Shown piece after piece: positions 11,499 through 22,445 of a stretch of 64,000 nt of DNA. This DNA comes from Serpula lacrymans var. lacrymans S7.9. Taxonomy: Eukaryota; Basidiomycota; Agaricomycetes; Boletales; Serpulaceae. Both the position numbers and the translations under genes were made by a program. Below the pieces are notes generated by a model. That model made no database searches. It saw only the letters and a list, made by a program, of their open reading frames with translations, and was not told where the DNA came from. The number at the start of each line of letters is the position of its first letter. The stretch's first letter is position 1. The stretch covers positions 1,758,315 to 1,822,314 of the forward strand of contig NW_006763290.1 in assembly GCF_000218685.1 (NCBI RefSeq). Reading direction: 5' to 3'.

Positions 11499-14400
11499 AT
11501 GGCACATTTCTTGATGCAATGGTTTGGGAGCTTCAGACTCGGAGAGTATGTCCTTTGGAGATGCCGGAGTTCTGTCTTCTGGTACGGATATGACACAGAT
11601 GATGACCTGGAAGCATTAGAGGAAAAGATGGACACATTCCGTATAAAATGTGCAAAAATGAAACAACTTATCATAAACTTCATTACCAATTCTATGCTAG
11701 ACCAGCTGAAAGCCACATTGAAAACAACCGAGCCACATCTGATGTGGAAAAAACTCTGCAAGATGTTTGAAGACAAAAGCGACATGTCACAGCTTGATCT
11801 GTGGCGAAAGCTAATGTGTATAGAAGTCACAGATGAAGATGACATGGATGACCACATAAATGGATTGCTAAGGCTCAGATCTGAGCTAGCAGGAATGGGC
11901 GGCTCCATTGGAGACCCCCAATTCAATGCTATGCTGATGTCTTCATTACCTGATTCATACCGACTCATGCTATCAGCAATAATGGCTGATGCACTATAAG
12001 CCAAAACCGTCCTCAGCCCAGAGGACATAATTACACACATCCTTGAAGAGGTTGACCACCAAAAGACCAGAGCCTCTCAGCAGGACAATAACACTGCACT
12101 ATCAGCTAAAACTAGAAACTACAAAGGTCAGAAAGATGAGTCACAAGCCATAGCAAATGGTGAGTGGTTTAAGTGTGGAAATATCAGACATCTAGCCAAA
12201 GATTGCTGACATTATGAGCAATCAGGCCAGTGGAAAGATAGTCCTAAAGAAAGAAAGTCGGATGATGGAAACAGACACTCGTCCAAGTCATCCAAAGGTA
12301 GAGCACAAGCTAAGGCTGCGGAAACATAATCTTTATCTGATAATACCAACAACGGCAACAATCTATATGCTCTGAAAGCATCAATATCTGATTGTAATAA
12401 AAAGCAAAACAATCAACTCACTACTGAAGGGCCTGCCACCATAGACTCAAGCGCAAACCACTACTTCTCTCCTTTCAAGAACCAATTCATTACTTTTTCT
12501 CCATGCAACACAAAATTGATAGAGATAGCAGGAGGATCACCATTAAAAGCCGCTGGAAAGGGTGACCTGCTAGTGAGACTACCTAATGGTAAAAGGCATA
12601 CATTATTACTCTTAAGGAACATAATCTACGCACCGGATATGTCAACAACTTTCATATCCACGAGCAAGATCAACAAAGTAGGCTATGCAGTACACTTTGA
12701 AAAGGGGAATTGCAGAATACTGTCTCTAAGTTCCAAGAGACAGACAATATCAAACAGGACCTATACCAGGTAGACAACACATCTCCACCCTAAAATGCAA
12801 TAATCCGAGCCAAACCTATAGCACTAAAAACCAAAATGAATATCAATGAGTTACATAGAGCAATGAGACACTTCTCACACAAAGGCTTGGGGAAGCTCAT
12901 TGGTTTGGATATAGCTATAGGATTGACACTCAATACCTCCGTTGAGAAGGAATTCTGTGAACCGTGCATGAAGGCCATGTCTAACACAAAACCATTCCCT
13001 CAGGAATTCTTGAACTGCGCTAAATCATATGGATACATACAGATCTATGGGGACCAGCATCAGTGGAAGATATATCAGGAAAGCAATACCTGCTTACCTT
13101 CACAGACAACTATTCCCGTGAAGTCCACATATGATTCCTACCTACAAAAGACAAGGTCTTCCTTGAATACAAAAGATTTGAGGCTCTGCTGTTGAACCAA
13201 AACAACAGGACATCTATAAAGGTCTTGAGATCTGATAGAGGAGGGGAATACATGAGTATTTCTTTCAGCAAGCATTCAAAAGAGAAGGTTATTAGCATTA
13301 CCAAATACAGGGTAGCCGGGGGTAGGTATTTCTCCTATTGTAAATTTTCTGATGTATTTACGCCAATAACAGACAATGCTGTCTTGCAATTCATTTGCGT
13401 TACAATAATTCCATATGGGATTAAGTTGGGATTTCAAAACTACAAGCGGGTTGTGCTCAAGGTTGTCCTTCTCCGTTGATATCAGACAAGAGTTCCAACA
13501 CTTGAAGAGAACTTACTGTACAGGATTCCCCCCAGCAAAATAGCACCACAGAACATCTAAATCACACTATAGTGGAATATGCTCGAGCCATGCTAATGAC
13601 AGCAAAACTCCCAAAATCTTTATGGGGCGAGGCAATGAAGCATCTGGTCTGGATTAAAAACTGTGCACCAACCAGATGCCTTGATGGAAAAATGCCCTAT
13701 GAAATGGTCAGCAGACAAAAAAAAGATCTATATGGACTATGCAAATTTGGTGCCATAGTCTATGTCAAGGACCTTTCGGCAGGGAAACTTGATTTGCAAG
13801 CTAAAAAGGGATATGTGTTGGATACAACTCCAAAACCAAGGGATATTGTATATACTGGCCTGATAAAAGAAAGGTATCTGTTGAGCGCAATGTAACCTTT
13901 GAACAACAACAAAACTCACCACAATACCATCAATTCAGACAAAAGTCCTACCAATGTCTCTTCACAATCCCATGCTGAAACAGCACCTGAAAAAATAAAG
14001 GCTGCCAGCAATGACCTCCAAGATGATTCAGAGACAGAAAACTTACCAGACACGTCACCGCCTGATGATGGGAAGAGAGACAAGCCTGTTTGTACAACCA
14101 CCATCAAACTGCAGGGATATTACTGAGCCCTAAATGACGGCAGACCCATTGCCGCTAACACTGCCAACTTACATGATGACAACTACATGTCAGATGACAA
14201 TGCACTTGAAGCGGCCATGCTTGCACACACGCTAGATGGTGATAGCCCGCCCATAAGACAGGCTTTAGCGAGTCCTGAAAGAGACAGGTGGTTAGAAACA
14301 ATAGATGATAGAATAAAACAACTGAGGAAATTACATACCTGGGACCTTGTGGCACCTCCAGATGGTGTTAACATCATAAGAAGTCACTTCGTGACCAAAA

Positions 14401-15478
14401 TCAAACACAATGAAAGGGGAGCAATTTCTAAATACAAGGTCAGACTCATAACAGATGGACACAAACAGAAGTACGGTATTGACTATACCAAAATGTACTC
14501 CGCTGTTGCATAACTAGCATTGCATCAAGCCATCCTTGCCTATGCTGCCTCACTGAACTGGGAAATTGACCAAGTGGACGTTAAAAGTGCATACCTCAAT
14601 TCTGAGCTTGAAGAGGACATCTTCATGAAGCTACCGCCCAAACTACTAAGACCTGGTGAAGAGAACTTAGTAGCAAAACTCAGGAAAGGGATATACGGCC
14701 TAAAACAAGCCGGAGCAGGATGATACAGAAAACGGAACAACACAATCCTACAACTAGGCTTCAAACAGTCAGAATATGATCACGCAATATTTTTCACATG
14801 GATACCAACTGAAGAAATCATTGTAGGCATCTTAATAGATGATATGGCTGTTGCATTGAAATCCAGAGCTGCTATAGACAGTTTCAAACAAGGTCTTTAA
14901 GATGAGTATGGCATAATTGACCTTCGACCAATTTGATGGCTGCTGGGGTTTGAAATAAAGAGAAACCAACCTAACCGCACATTACAGCTGGGATAAAAGG
15001 CATACACTCAATCAATAATCAATGCCTTTGGCCTAACAGACACAAAAACCTCCTCAACCCCCCTGGAACCCAGTGCCACACTCTCAAGAGATCAGATGCC
15101 AATGTCTATTGATGATAAAGAAGATATGTGTAATGTACCATACAGAGAAGCAATAGGAAAGCTGATGTACTTGGCGCTTGGAATGAGACCAGACATTATC
15201 TTTGCAGTGTTGCTTGTCTCGCAATTCTCTCAAAACCTCAGATGCTCACACTGGAAAGCAGTCAAACAGATCATCAGATACGTTAAAACTACACTGGACT
15301 ATCAACTCACCTGGGAGGGGGGTGATACAAGGGCCTTTTTGCTTATTCAGATAGTGATTGGGCATTTCAGCCCCATTGTCACTCCATGTCTGGGCTGATC
15401 ACCTTCTATTGTGGTACCATAATTTCTTGGAACTCCAAAAAGCAACCTATTGGTATCTCTCCCATGGTCAAATATGTA
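11499..15478 (+). pseudogene. Ty1/copia retrotransposon gag-pol relic (copia I)
   Basis: Domains appear in copia order on +. The UBN2-type gag is at 11560-12000 (DDHINGLLRLRSELAGMGGS, SSLPDSYRLMLSAIM), a decayed zinc knuckle near 12170, the protease region at 12450 (TIDSSANHYFSP) and the GAG-pre-integrase block at 12840 (LHRAMRHFSH). The integrase follows (LRSDRGGEYMSISF at 13225, then SPQQNSTTEHLNHTIVEY at 13530). The RT is at 14280-14900 (ASPERDRWLETIDDRIKQL, IDQVDVKSAYLNSELEEDI, GIYGLKQAG, LIDDMAVA), and the RNase H start is at 15350. In-frame stops near 12208, 12328, 14511, 14721 and 14898 fit CGA, CAA or TGG converted to stop. A 214-bp foreign insert splits the integrase at 13291-13504. 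The 3' end is cut in RNase H and no LTRs are seen. Confidence 0.85.
13291..13504 (-). repeat. 214-bp insert copied from the RT relic at 17.8-18.0 kb
   Basis: From ATTAGCATTACCAAAT to GTTCCAACACTTG the sequence is nearly identical to 17792-18023. It lacks 17 bp present there (between two copies of ATTACCAAAT) and shows a C/T difference at GATGTATTT/GACGTATTT. It lies inside the copia I integrase, between the RGGEYMS and SPQQNS blocks. The same bases are an in-frame part of the RT relic on the minus strand, so that copy looks ancestral. No target-site duplication is obvious. Confidence 0.85.
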
Positions 15479-15539
15479 CGTAACACCTCATAGGGTGACA
15501 CTGAAATCCACAGTTTTTCTGCTGGTGACCCCTAGAGGC

Positions 15540-17523
15540 ACAATCAATTTCCATGACCCCTCAACCTTGTACCCCCAGGGGTTCCCTGATCCCTCCCAAT
15601 TCTCCTCGCACCCTGACCCCCGCTCCGGATTTTCCAATGGCCGCTTCTGCTGAGCTACCACGCATTGAGCCAGAGAACCAGAGAATGAGGATGCTGAGGG
15701 CCTCACTCTGGCCCAGGCAATTACCTTGTTTTCTAGACCCTCCAGACATAACCCTGACTCCGGTTCCACACATGCTAAGATTTGACAGGCAAACACTTTT
15801 GATGGCTCCAATCCCAGGAAGCTTTACTCCTTTATTGTGCAGTGCCAACTGAACTTTAATGACCATCCGCTGTCATACATGAAAAATGTTTCATGTATGG
15901 ACATGGCATTCCACGACATATTGTACCCCGCAAAAAGTACCTCATCTTAAAGCACACATTCCAAAGTACTATGTCACAAAGTTTTATATCTTGATGACCG
16001 CTAGTTTTGGAGATATGAGCCAAACAAGAATGCTTGTATCACACTTACTGTCAGCCACTGGCAGCCACACTGAAATCTGACCACATGGCTTGCACATGGT
16101 CAGTTTCTGAAAAGGGAAAGTAAATTCCCCATGACATAATCTGCCTTTTTCTCAACAACCACTTCACCAATCACTCCGGTTTTTATAGAGTAGGTGATAC
16201 TTTCACGCCCCTATCAGTCTGGATACTTTAGGAGGGCTTCCAAATAAGGAAATTCTCCGAAATTCTTGTTTTACTGTGGAGAAGGCTGAATTGGCATTTG
16301 TTTCTTATAAATAGAACACTGTGCCTGACTGAGTCATATTTTGCTCCACATTTTCAAATTACTTTTCTATTCTTAGTCTCAAAAAGGCCACTCTAGAATC
16401 ATCTAGACAATAGATGATTCTGGCCTTTTGAATTTCCATTAGATATTTTGGTACTATCATTTGTAATTACCAACTAGGAAGGAGCCCTTATAGCCAAAAG
16501 GTATATAAGGAGGCCAACTTTCCACCTAATAAAAAAAAAGCTTTTACTTACAAGCAGTCCCCACATAAGTGGACAACCACTCAGAAGTCAACTAGCTTTA
16601 GCCTAGGAAGCATACAAAAGGTATTGCCCATCCTAGGAAGCTTAGTCATCAAGTCATGTCTGTCACAAACAATAGTAGTCCAAGTATGATTACAGTTTGT
16701 GATTGTTTATTATTTGCCACAAGTAGCTCTAGTATCCTATAGTTCATCTCAAACTTATATCAGTCATCTATTGATTTGGTGTAAGCTCATCTGCAGTCAT
16801 TCACTGAAGCATAGCCAAGTATTGCTTCACCCTTCTATCGGCCATCAGCATATTATAGTTTGTTCTTTATCAAGTGTAGGACACTATTATCCTTGTCCTA
16901 TCAGTCTCTCAACAAGCAAGGACTATCGTTGTCACACCTATATCTTGAAGCCAGTCAAGTAACACTTCACACTCATACGTACACTCATATGTATATCCAC
17001 ATACTACTACTTGTTTTTTATATCACCAAGGACATATCTACTATTGTCATATTAGTCTTCCAGAGCACGAGGACTATTAACAAACTCACAACAAAAAGGA
17101 TAATTAACTTCCACCCCACGAACAAACTAGGTTATTACCCGTTGTCCAGCTTAGGTTGTAAAATTCTGGTGGCCCTAGGATAAAGAAGCTTTGGTGGCTA
17201 TCCCATACCAAACACTTTATCAACAAGACACCGTGCACATTCTATACTGACTGGGCTAAAATCAACTATATTATCTCCTTCATTAAGAGAATGGCATTGG
17301 ATTGGTTAAAACCTGACATCCTGACCCCAGACAATCTCATCACTATGGCCATCTGGATAGACAGTTACTGTGAGTTCCTCTCTGAACTCTGCTCCAATTT
17401 TGGGCCTCAAAACCCCACCAGAGATGCGGAGTCCCAGATCAAACACGTCCAGATGCACCAGAACCAACATCTAAACTTGGTTCTCCAATGGGTAGGAGTC
17501 CCAGTCTGGTGGTGCATTTAGCA
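15540..17523 (+). pseudogene. Ty3/gypsy gag relic (gypsy D), split by an insertion
   Basis: The left part, about 15553-15878, carries a Pro-rich N-terminus (LTPAPDFPMAASAELPRIEP). In a shifted frame it then reads NTFDGSNPRKLYSFIVQCQL and NFNDHP, the start of a retrotransposon gag domain. After a 1.3-kb insertion the gag resumes at 17214-17523 (FYTDWAKINYIISFIKRMAL, DWLKPD, FLSELCSNFGPQNPTRDAES). It ends in a TAG after WVGVPVWWCI. Several frame changes are needed. No protease or RT of this copy is present. It differs from gypsy A/B/C and is a separate lineage. Confidence 0.6.
15879..17213 (+). mobile_element. 1.3-kb insertion in gypsy D gag, solo-LTR candidate
   Basis: The gag reading is interrupted exactly between two copies of CATAC (15874-15878 and 17214-17218), a 5-bp direct repeat of the size LTR elements make. 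The insert begins ATGAAAAATGTTTCATG and ends GGTGGCTATCC, so it lacks clean TG...CA ends. It contains a TATA-like GTATATAAGG at 16500, an AATAAAAAAAA run at 16528, and no long reading frame. A long solo LTR plus leader is the simplest reading. The orientation follows the TATA box. Confidence 0.5.
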
Positions 17524-17593
17524 CTGGTTTTTTGTAATTGAGTACGGCATTTTTCAATTTGTTAGCTTGTTTGTATAAGTTATCTTTAACTTT

Positions 17594-18600
17594 TCAACTC
17601 ACAAGCCAACGGGATTTTCGGATAAATGGAAGCTTCATAATATTGGCTATCACATGTTGATCAGAGGCGTCAAGCATGGGCCCATCTTCCGCCAGCTGAA
17701 GCACAGGTTGTTCACCAACCGGGGAGCCCTCTTGAGCATCAACCAAGTGGCAAACTTCCTGTCCGTGCCGGACTAACAATGATTGGCATGCTATTAGCAT
17801 TACCAAATCATGGTCATTACCAAATACAGGGTAGCCGGGGGTAGGTATTTCTCCTATTGTAAATTTTCTGACGTATTTACGCCAATAACAGACAATGCTG
17901 TCTTGCAATTCATTTGCGTTACAATAATTCCATATGGGATTAAGTTGGGATTTCAAAACTACAAGCGGGTTGTGCTCAAGGTTGTCCTTCTCCGTTGATA
18001 TCAGACAAGAGTTCCAACACTTGTTCAATTCTTTTGAATCCATCCATTTACTCAATTCTCCATCGGGATATCCACGAGCTATATAAAGATAATAGAGATC
18101 ACTCATACTCTCAAGGAATGTTGCCTTTTTAGAGCATAAAGTGGCTAATCTTGATATCTTGCCAATCACGGTCCCACATTTCATGTTAAGGGGGTGATAG
18201 GAGATCCATGGAATTCTTTCAAGATAATTGTTCTGCTTTTGGTAGGGTTTCTATTGTATGTTTCCAACAGAATGTAAGTATATTTGCATATCTAAAAATA
18301 CTTGCGATAAAACAAGGGTAATCCAATCAATTTCACAATCAGTGATAGTAAGTTTTTTACAGATGTCTAACACTTCTAAGATAGCTGAAAAACACCAACC
18401 CAGGTCTTCAGAAGGAGTCTCCATATCTAGTTGTATGTGTCACAAAACAAAATAAAACTCTTCCTTTGAAGGCATGTCTTCTGCAATATCCCAAGCCAAT
18501 TCTTAATATAAGATATCTTTGTATTTCTCATCTATAGTCATAATGTTCTGGGGCATATACAAGATGTAGAGGAAGACTAAGTGTCCCTTACTCGTGAACA
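17594..18600 (-). pseudogene. Reverse transcriptase relic (C-terminal/thumb part), Penelope-like or LINE-like
   Basis: Read leftward from about 18600 one frame runs with few stops: IMTIDEKYKDILY, WDIAEDMPSKEEFYF, METPSEDLGWCFSAILEV, VFLDMQIYL, then KPYQKQNNYLERIPWISYHP. The open part 18184-17594 (196 codons) has GKISRLATLCS, YLYIARGYPDGELSKWM, LVVLKSQLNPIWNYCNANEL. FLDxxI followed by KP...YL...S.HP and I..R..RGYP is the pattern of the end of an RT palm and thumb in Penelope-like and some LINE-type enzymes. Interruptions are TAA, TGA and TAG codons, each one transition from CAA/CGA/CAG. The catalytic palm is not recognisable upstream. The exact clade is a guess. Confidence 0.5.
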
Positions 18601-19102
18601 CCTATTGGCTGGGGTTGAAAGACTCGGTGTTTTGACGGTTGTTTAGTATGCTCTTAAGGCCTTTCACCCATCCCCACGACCATACATACACTATCACATC
18701 TTATGCTAATCTCGTAACTTACTTATGGTAGCCAAAGCCAATACCTTTGATGTGCTTTCTCTCTTGCACACCCCTCCATGGGTAATTGTATTTCCAAACT
18801 TGGATTGGATACCAGAGTTACATTATTTCAGAAAAAAAGAGCTCTGGCCCAGGCAAGATGGTCAATTCAGTTTGGTCAACTGCTATTAGTGGCCACAGAT
18901 ACACCCCAAAAAGTATTCATGAAGCACAGTAATCCCTAGACAGGGACACAATGCTGAATGCCTTGTGGTGGAAAACTACAAAGGATGACTTTGACCTTGA
19001 GCCCGGATCAAAATATGGCATGGGACCTTTGTCTTGACAGAAGCACAATAAATTAGCTGAACTCCACCACAGTCTTCAAGAAAGGGTTATTAATTGGCAA
19101 AG
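18601..19102. other. Spacer between RT relic and solo LTR
   Basis: There is no intact frame. On the minus strand isolated words may continue the RT relic upstream, but I could not follow a frame. The last five bases, CAAAG (19098-19102), are the left target-site duplication of the LTR that follows. Confidence 0.4.
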
Positions 19103-19516
19103 TGTTACGATAACACATTTTTGGACTTTTAATTTCATTCTCCTCTTTAACCTTTTACTGTAGTTCTCACACTTTGTGCCATGCGGCACTTTCCCTTTTG
19201 TTCAAACTCCACTTTTTCGCGCTGCACTGCCTTTCTTTCTATTTTAGATACAAGTCTCTCACGCAGTGAAGCTGGTCACATGGGCTACACCCTCTGACAT
19301 CATTAGCCACTGCCTTCATCAACTGTATAGTACATATGTACAAACAAACCTGTAGTAGTATATATACCCCAATAGATCAAGGAGACTCCTCAGCAAGTCC
19401 TCCTGTTGTATCCTCACAATTAACTTGTTGAAGCCTAAAGGGTAACCACTCCCTCATCATCATCTCTATAGTTGGTTCTAGTTGTGCGCCAGAGTAACAA
19501 ACTCTTGGTTGTTGCA
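19103..19516 (+). mobile_element. Solo LTR of the gypsy A/C family, TSD CAAAG
   Basis: It starts TGTTACGATAACACA and ends CTTGGTTGTTGCA, 414 bp. CAAAG occurs immediately before and after it (19098-19102, 19517-19521). It shares with the other LTRs of the window the U3 palindrome region (GTGCCATGCGGCAC), the ATGACATCATTAGCCACTG-like block, a TATATATACCCCAATAGATC promoter region, GGAGACTCCTCAGCAAGTCC and GTGCGCCAGAGTAAC. The duplication shows an insertion followed by LTR-LTR recombination. Confidence 0.93.
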
Positions 19517-19521
19517 CAAAG

Positions 19522-20861
19522 GAGCTGCCACCAGTTTGCAGAAGATGCCATCTCCCCTTTAGTACTGGCTTTGCAGCACTCGCTGGCTCATCTATTACAT
19601 CATCTATTGACTTTCTGCGACATTGTCCTCCAAGTAGCTGAATTCCAGCGCATATACATGGATGTATATGCACATATGGAGTATGTTGAGATTGTCATCC
19701 CCCAACTATGATGACCCCTAACCACAAGCACAAGACCTGTATACTTTTACTGGATGGGGGCATTTACCATGAACCCTGACATTTGCCAAAAATATTTTGA
19801 CCCTGGCATCCCTATGTGGTACATAAGGAAGGCTGAGTTTCTTTCTCATGATACAATATCAAGAACATTATTAGCCCCACTGTTCCTGCAACAATTGTCA
19901 ACAAACCATTCATAGAACATAACTTCATAAAAAATTTCAGCCTCGTTCATCTCGGTCCTGGGGGAGAATTTTGGCATTTCCACTCCCGCCTGTAAGGAAT
20001 CAATTTTCCTATTGCATTCCCACCATGTCATGGTTATCCAACCTATTCCCCATCACTCCTCTCACTATTGGATTAGAAGTCATGGCTGGTACTCTCTTAC
20101 TTTTATCCTTCTTTGTCTTATTTTCCTTCCACACCCGTATCCTATCATACTTACAATGTAGGAGACTCCTCTCCAATCCCCGAGAAGATATCCCAATGGC
20201 ATAACTCTGATCAAGAGCTGTGCTCGGGAACACTTTGGTGAGACATCAATCAGCAATACAGACTGTGACTCAGTGCCTTCCCATGGGGTCCCTGATCCAC
20301 CCAATTGTACATCCCTTATCAAAGATCCTTCTCACATTATTAGTAATTATTATAGATCACACCATTCCTTCTCTTTTTTACTATTGGATAGTTATTTGGT
20401 CAGACCACTTTGTTATCCTTTCTCTTTTTGAACCAACCCTCATTATTTGCTATATAAAGAGTAGATACTCAATGTATTATTCCTGAGTTCAATATTAGTT
20501 TGGATTTGTGTTTATATTGATACTCTTCAATGTCAATACTCTGATCCACCACCTTTTTCAAGGACTTGGCCAGACATTTGTAGTTGTTATATAGCTTTGT
20601 ATTCATTGCCTGACATTGCTAGCTCTGTCAAACTTATTTTGATACATCCAATCCAACCCTACCTCCTGTTGACCCCTACTTCGGTATGTCACTGCAAGAT
20701 ATAAATCACAAACACAATAGCAAACAAAAGCCATCTGCAAATGGCGGTAAAATATTTGAAAAAAAAAAAGACAAAATAGATGTATTGACCCATGTGTGTA
20801 TTTCTTGAAACCTTTTTATTGTAGAACCAAAGTTGTGAGATAAATACCTCAACAATGTGTA
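19522..20861. other. Degenerate region with a repeated-gene remnant
   Basis: At about 19740-19860 a + frame reads MGAFTMNPDICQKYFDPGIP then MWYIRKAEFLSHDTI. This resembles a conserved segment of multicopy basidiomycete hypothetical proteins (Trp/Gly then GIPVWYxR). It soon runs into stops. The rest (20000-20860) is AT-rich with no supported gene. An A-run at about 20758-20770 precedes the KDZ relic. Confidence 0.35.
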
Positions 20862-22445
20862 TTGGGCGCTTTTGATGTCATTTTCCAGAATAATCTACAG
20901 CATTGTTTTGGGAGTGAACTCTATCAGTACACAATTTTTGCTGCCTCTGTTGAAGATTTGATTCAAAATTTCATAGAAGCCGCATGCCAAAATATGCAAA
21001 AGGAAGATCCGTCAGACCAGCCAAGCTCCTATCTCCAACAGAGGTGCTCTATCTGTTTTGGAGGTGTATATTGTCATGAAACAACAGAAATGTAACAGGA
21101 TTACATTATATTTGTCCTGGTACTCAATTGTGGACTAGGCCCTACTGTATTGTATATTTGGACGCTTGCTTCACTCAAAAGTGTCAACACAGTGGCTCTT
21201 ATGATTATTTGAATCACTCCAATGATCACCCTTCCAATGTTTTTATCCCTAAAGCCAATGTTGACGAATGCAAAAGCTTATGAGTACGCCCCGCACATCA
21301 AGAGAACAAAGCAGCTGGAGACATAGACCCAAAAGCTCGGCATCAAAGGATCAAGAAGAGGAAAACTTCGAGCGGCATGAAAGTATCAAACTCCATTTTA
21401 GATAGTTGTGGGGAATTGTTTCTGGCTGCTGATGAAAAGCGCAAAAAAGCAAGTACCCAATTTTTTGCTGACACTGGCCTCATAGCACTGGGTGCATAGC
21501 CAAATATATATCCATGAGAAAAAATCTGGAAANNNNNNNNNNNNNNNNNNNNNNNNNNNNNNNNNNNNNNNNNNNNNNNNNNNNNNNNNNNNNNNNNNNN
21601 NNNNNNNNNNNNNNNNNNNNNNNNNNNNNNNNNNNNNNNNNNNNNNNNNNNNNNNNNNNNNNNNNNNNNNNNNNNNNNNNNNNNNNNNNNNNNNNNNNNN
21701 NNNNNNNNNNNNNNNNNNNNNNNNNNNNNNNNNNNNNNNNNNNNNNNNNNNNNNNNNNNNNNNNNNNNNNNNNNNNNNNNNNNNNNNNNNNNNNNNNNNN
21801 NNNNNNNNNNNNNNNNNNNNNNNNNNNNNNNNNNNNNNNNNNNNNNNNNNNNNNNNNNNNNNNNNNNNNNNNNNNNNNNNNNNNNNNNNNNNNNNNNNNN
21901 NNNNNNNNNNNNNNNNNNNNNNNNNNNNNNNNNNNNNNNNNNNNNNNNNNNNNNNNNNNNNNNNNNNNNNNNNNNNNNNNNNNNNNNNNNNNNNNNNNNN
22001 NNNNNNNNNNNNNNNNNNNNNNNNNNNNNNNNNNNNNNNNNNNNNNNNNNNNNNNNNNNNNNNNNNNNNNNNNNNNNNNNNNNNNNNNNNNNNNNNNNNN
22101 NNNNNNNNNNNNNNNNNNNNNNNNNNNNNNNNNNNNNNNNNNNNNNNNNNNNNNNNNNNNNNNNNNNNNNNNNNNNNNNNNNNNNNNNNNNNNNNNNNNT
22201 TTTTTTTTCAATGAAGGGCTCTTTGCATCATCCAAACTTCCATTTGAAAAAAAAAGTAGTTATGGGAAAAATATCTTGAAAAAAGTATTTTTGTTTTCAA
22301 CCTTTTTTTCCAGATTTTTCTCATGGATATATTTAGCTATGCACCTGGTGTGGCTGTTGATACAACCGTGTTTTATGGCTTGTGATCATGAACGAGCAGC
22401 TTTTTCTTGCTCTCGTTTACCTACTACGCCAATATTCTCCAGTGC
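20862..22445 (+). pseudogene. KDZ (Kyakuja-Dileera-Zisupton) transposase relic, interrupted
   Basis: Left of the gap the + frame gives HCFGSELYQYTIFAASVEDL and YLQQRCSICFGG. It then gives, with frame changes, NVFIPKANVDECK, KVSNSILDSCGELFLAADEK and RKKAS, FFADTGLIAL. Right of the gap it resumes with RVLWLVIMNEQLFLALVYLL. In KDZ transposases the normal text between these is DTGL.ALxCRHDRVLWL. Here the CRHDR codons read C, stop, Y, N, R, each one C-to-T or G-to-A away. The insertion at about 21486-22350 splits the frame just before that motif. The C-terminal half is missing. Confidence 0.72.
21486..22350. mobile_element. Inverted-repeat insertion containing a 667-N assembly gap (21533-22199)
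   Basis: The 42 bases before the gap (GGTGCATAGCCAAATATATA, then TCCATGAGAAAAAATCTGGAAA) are nearly the exact reverse complement of 22307-22345 after the gap. The KDZ coding sequence stops at the left arm and resumes just right of the right arm, so the block is an insertion with terminal inverted repeats. The gap itself holds no readable sequence, and frames drawn through it are meaningless. A palindromic element is a likely cause of the failed assembly. The family is unknown, and a clean target duplication is not visible. Confidence 0.7.
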
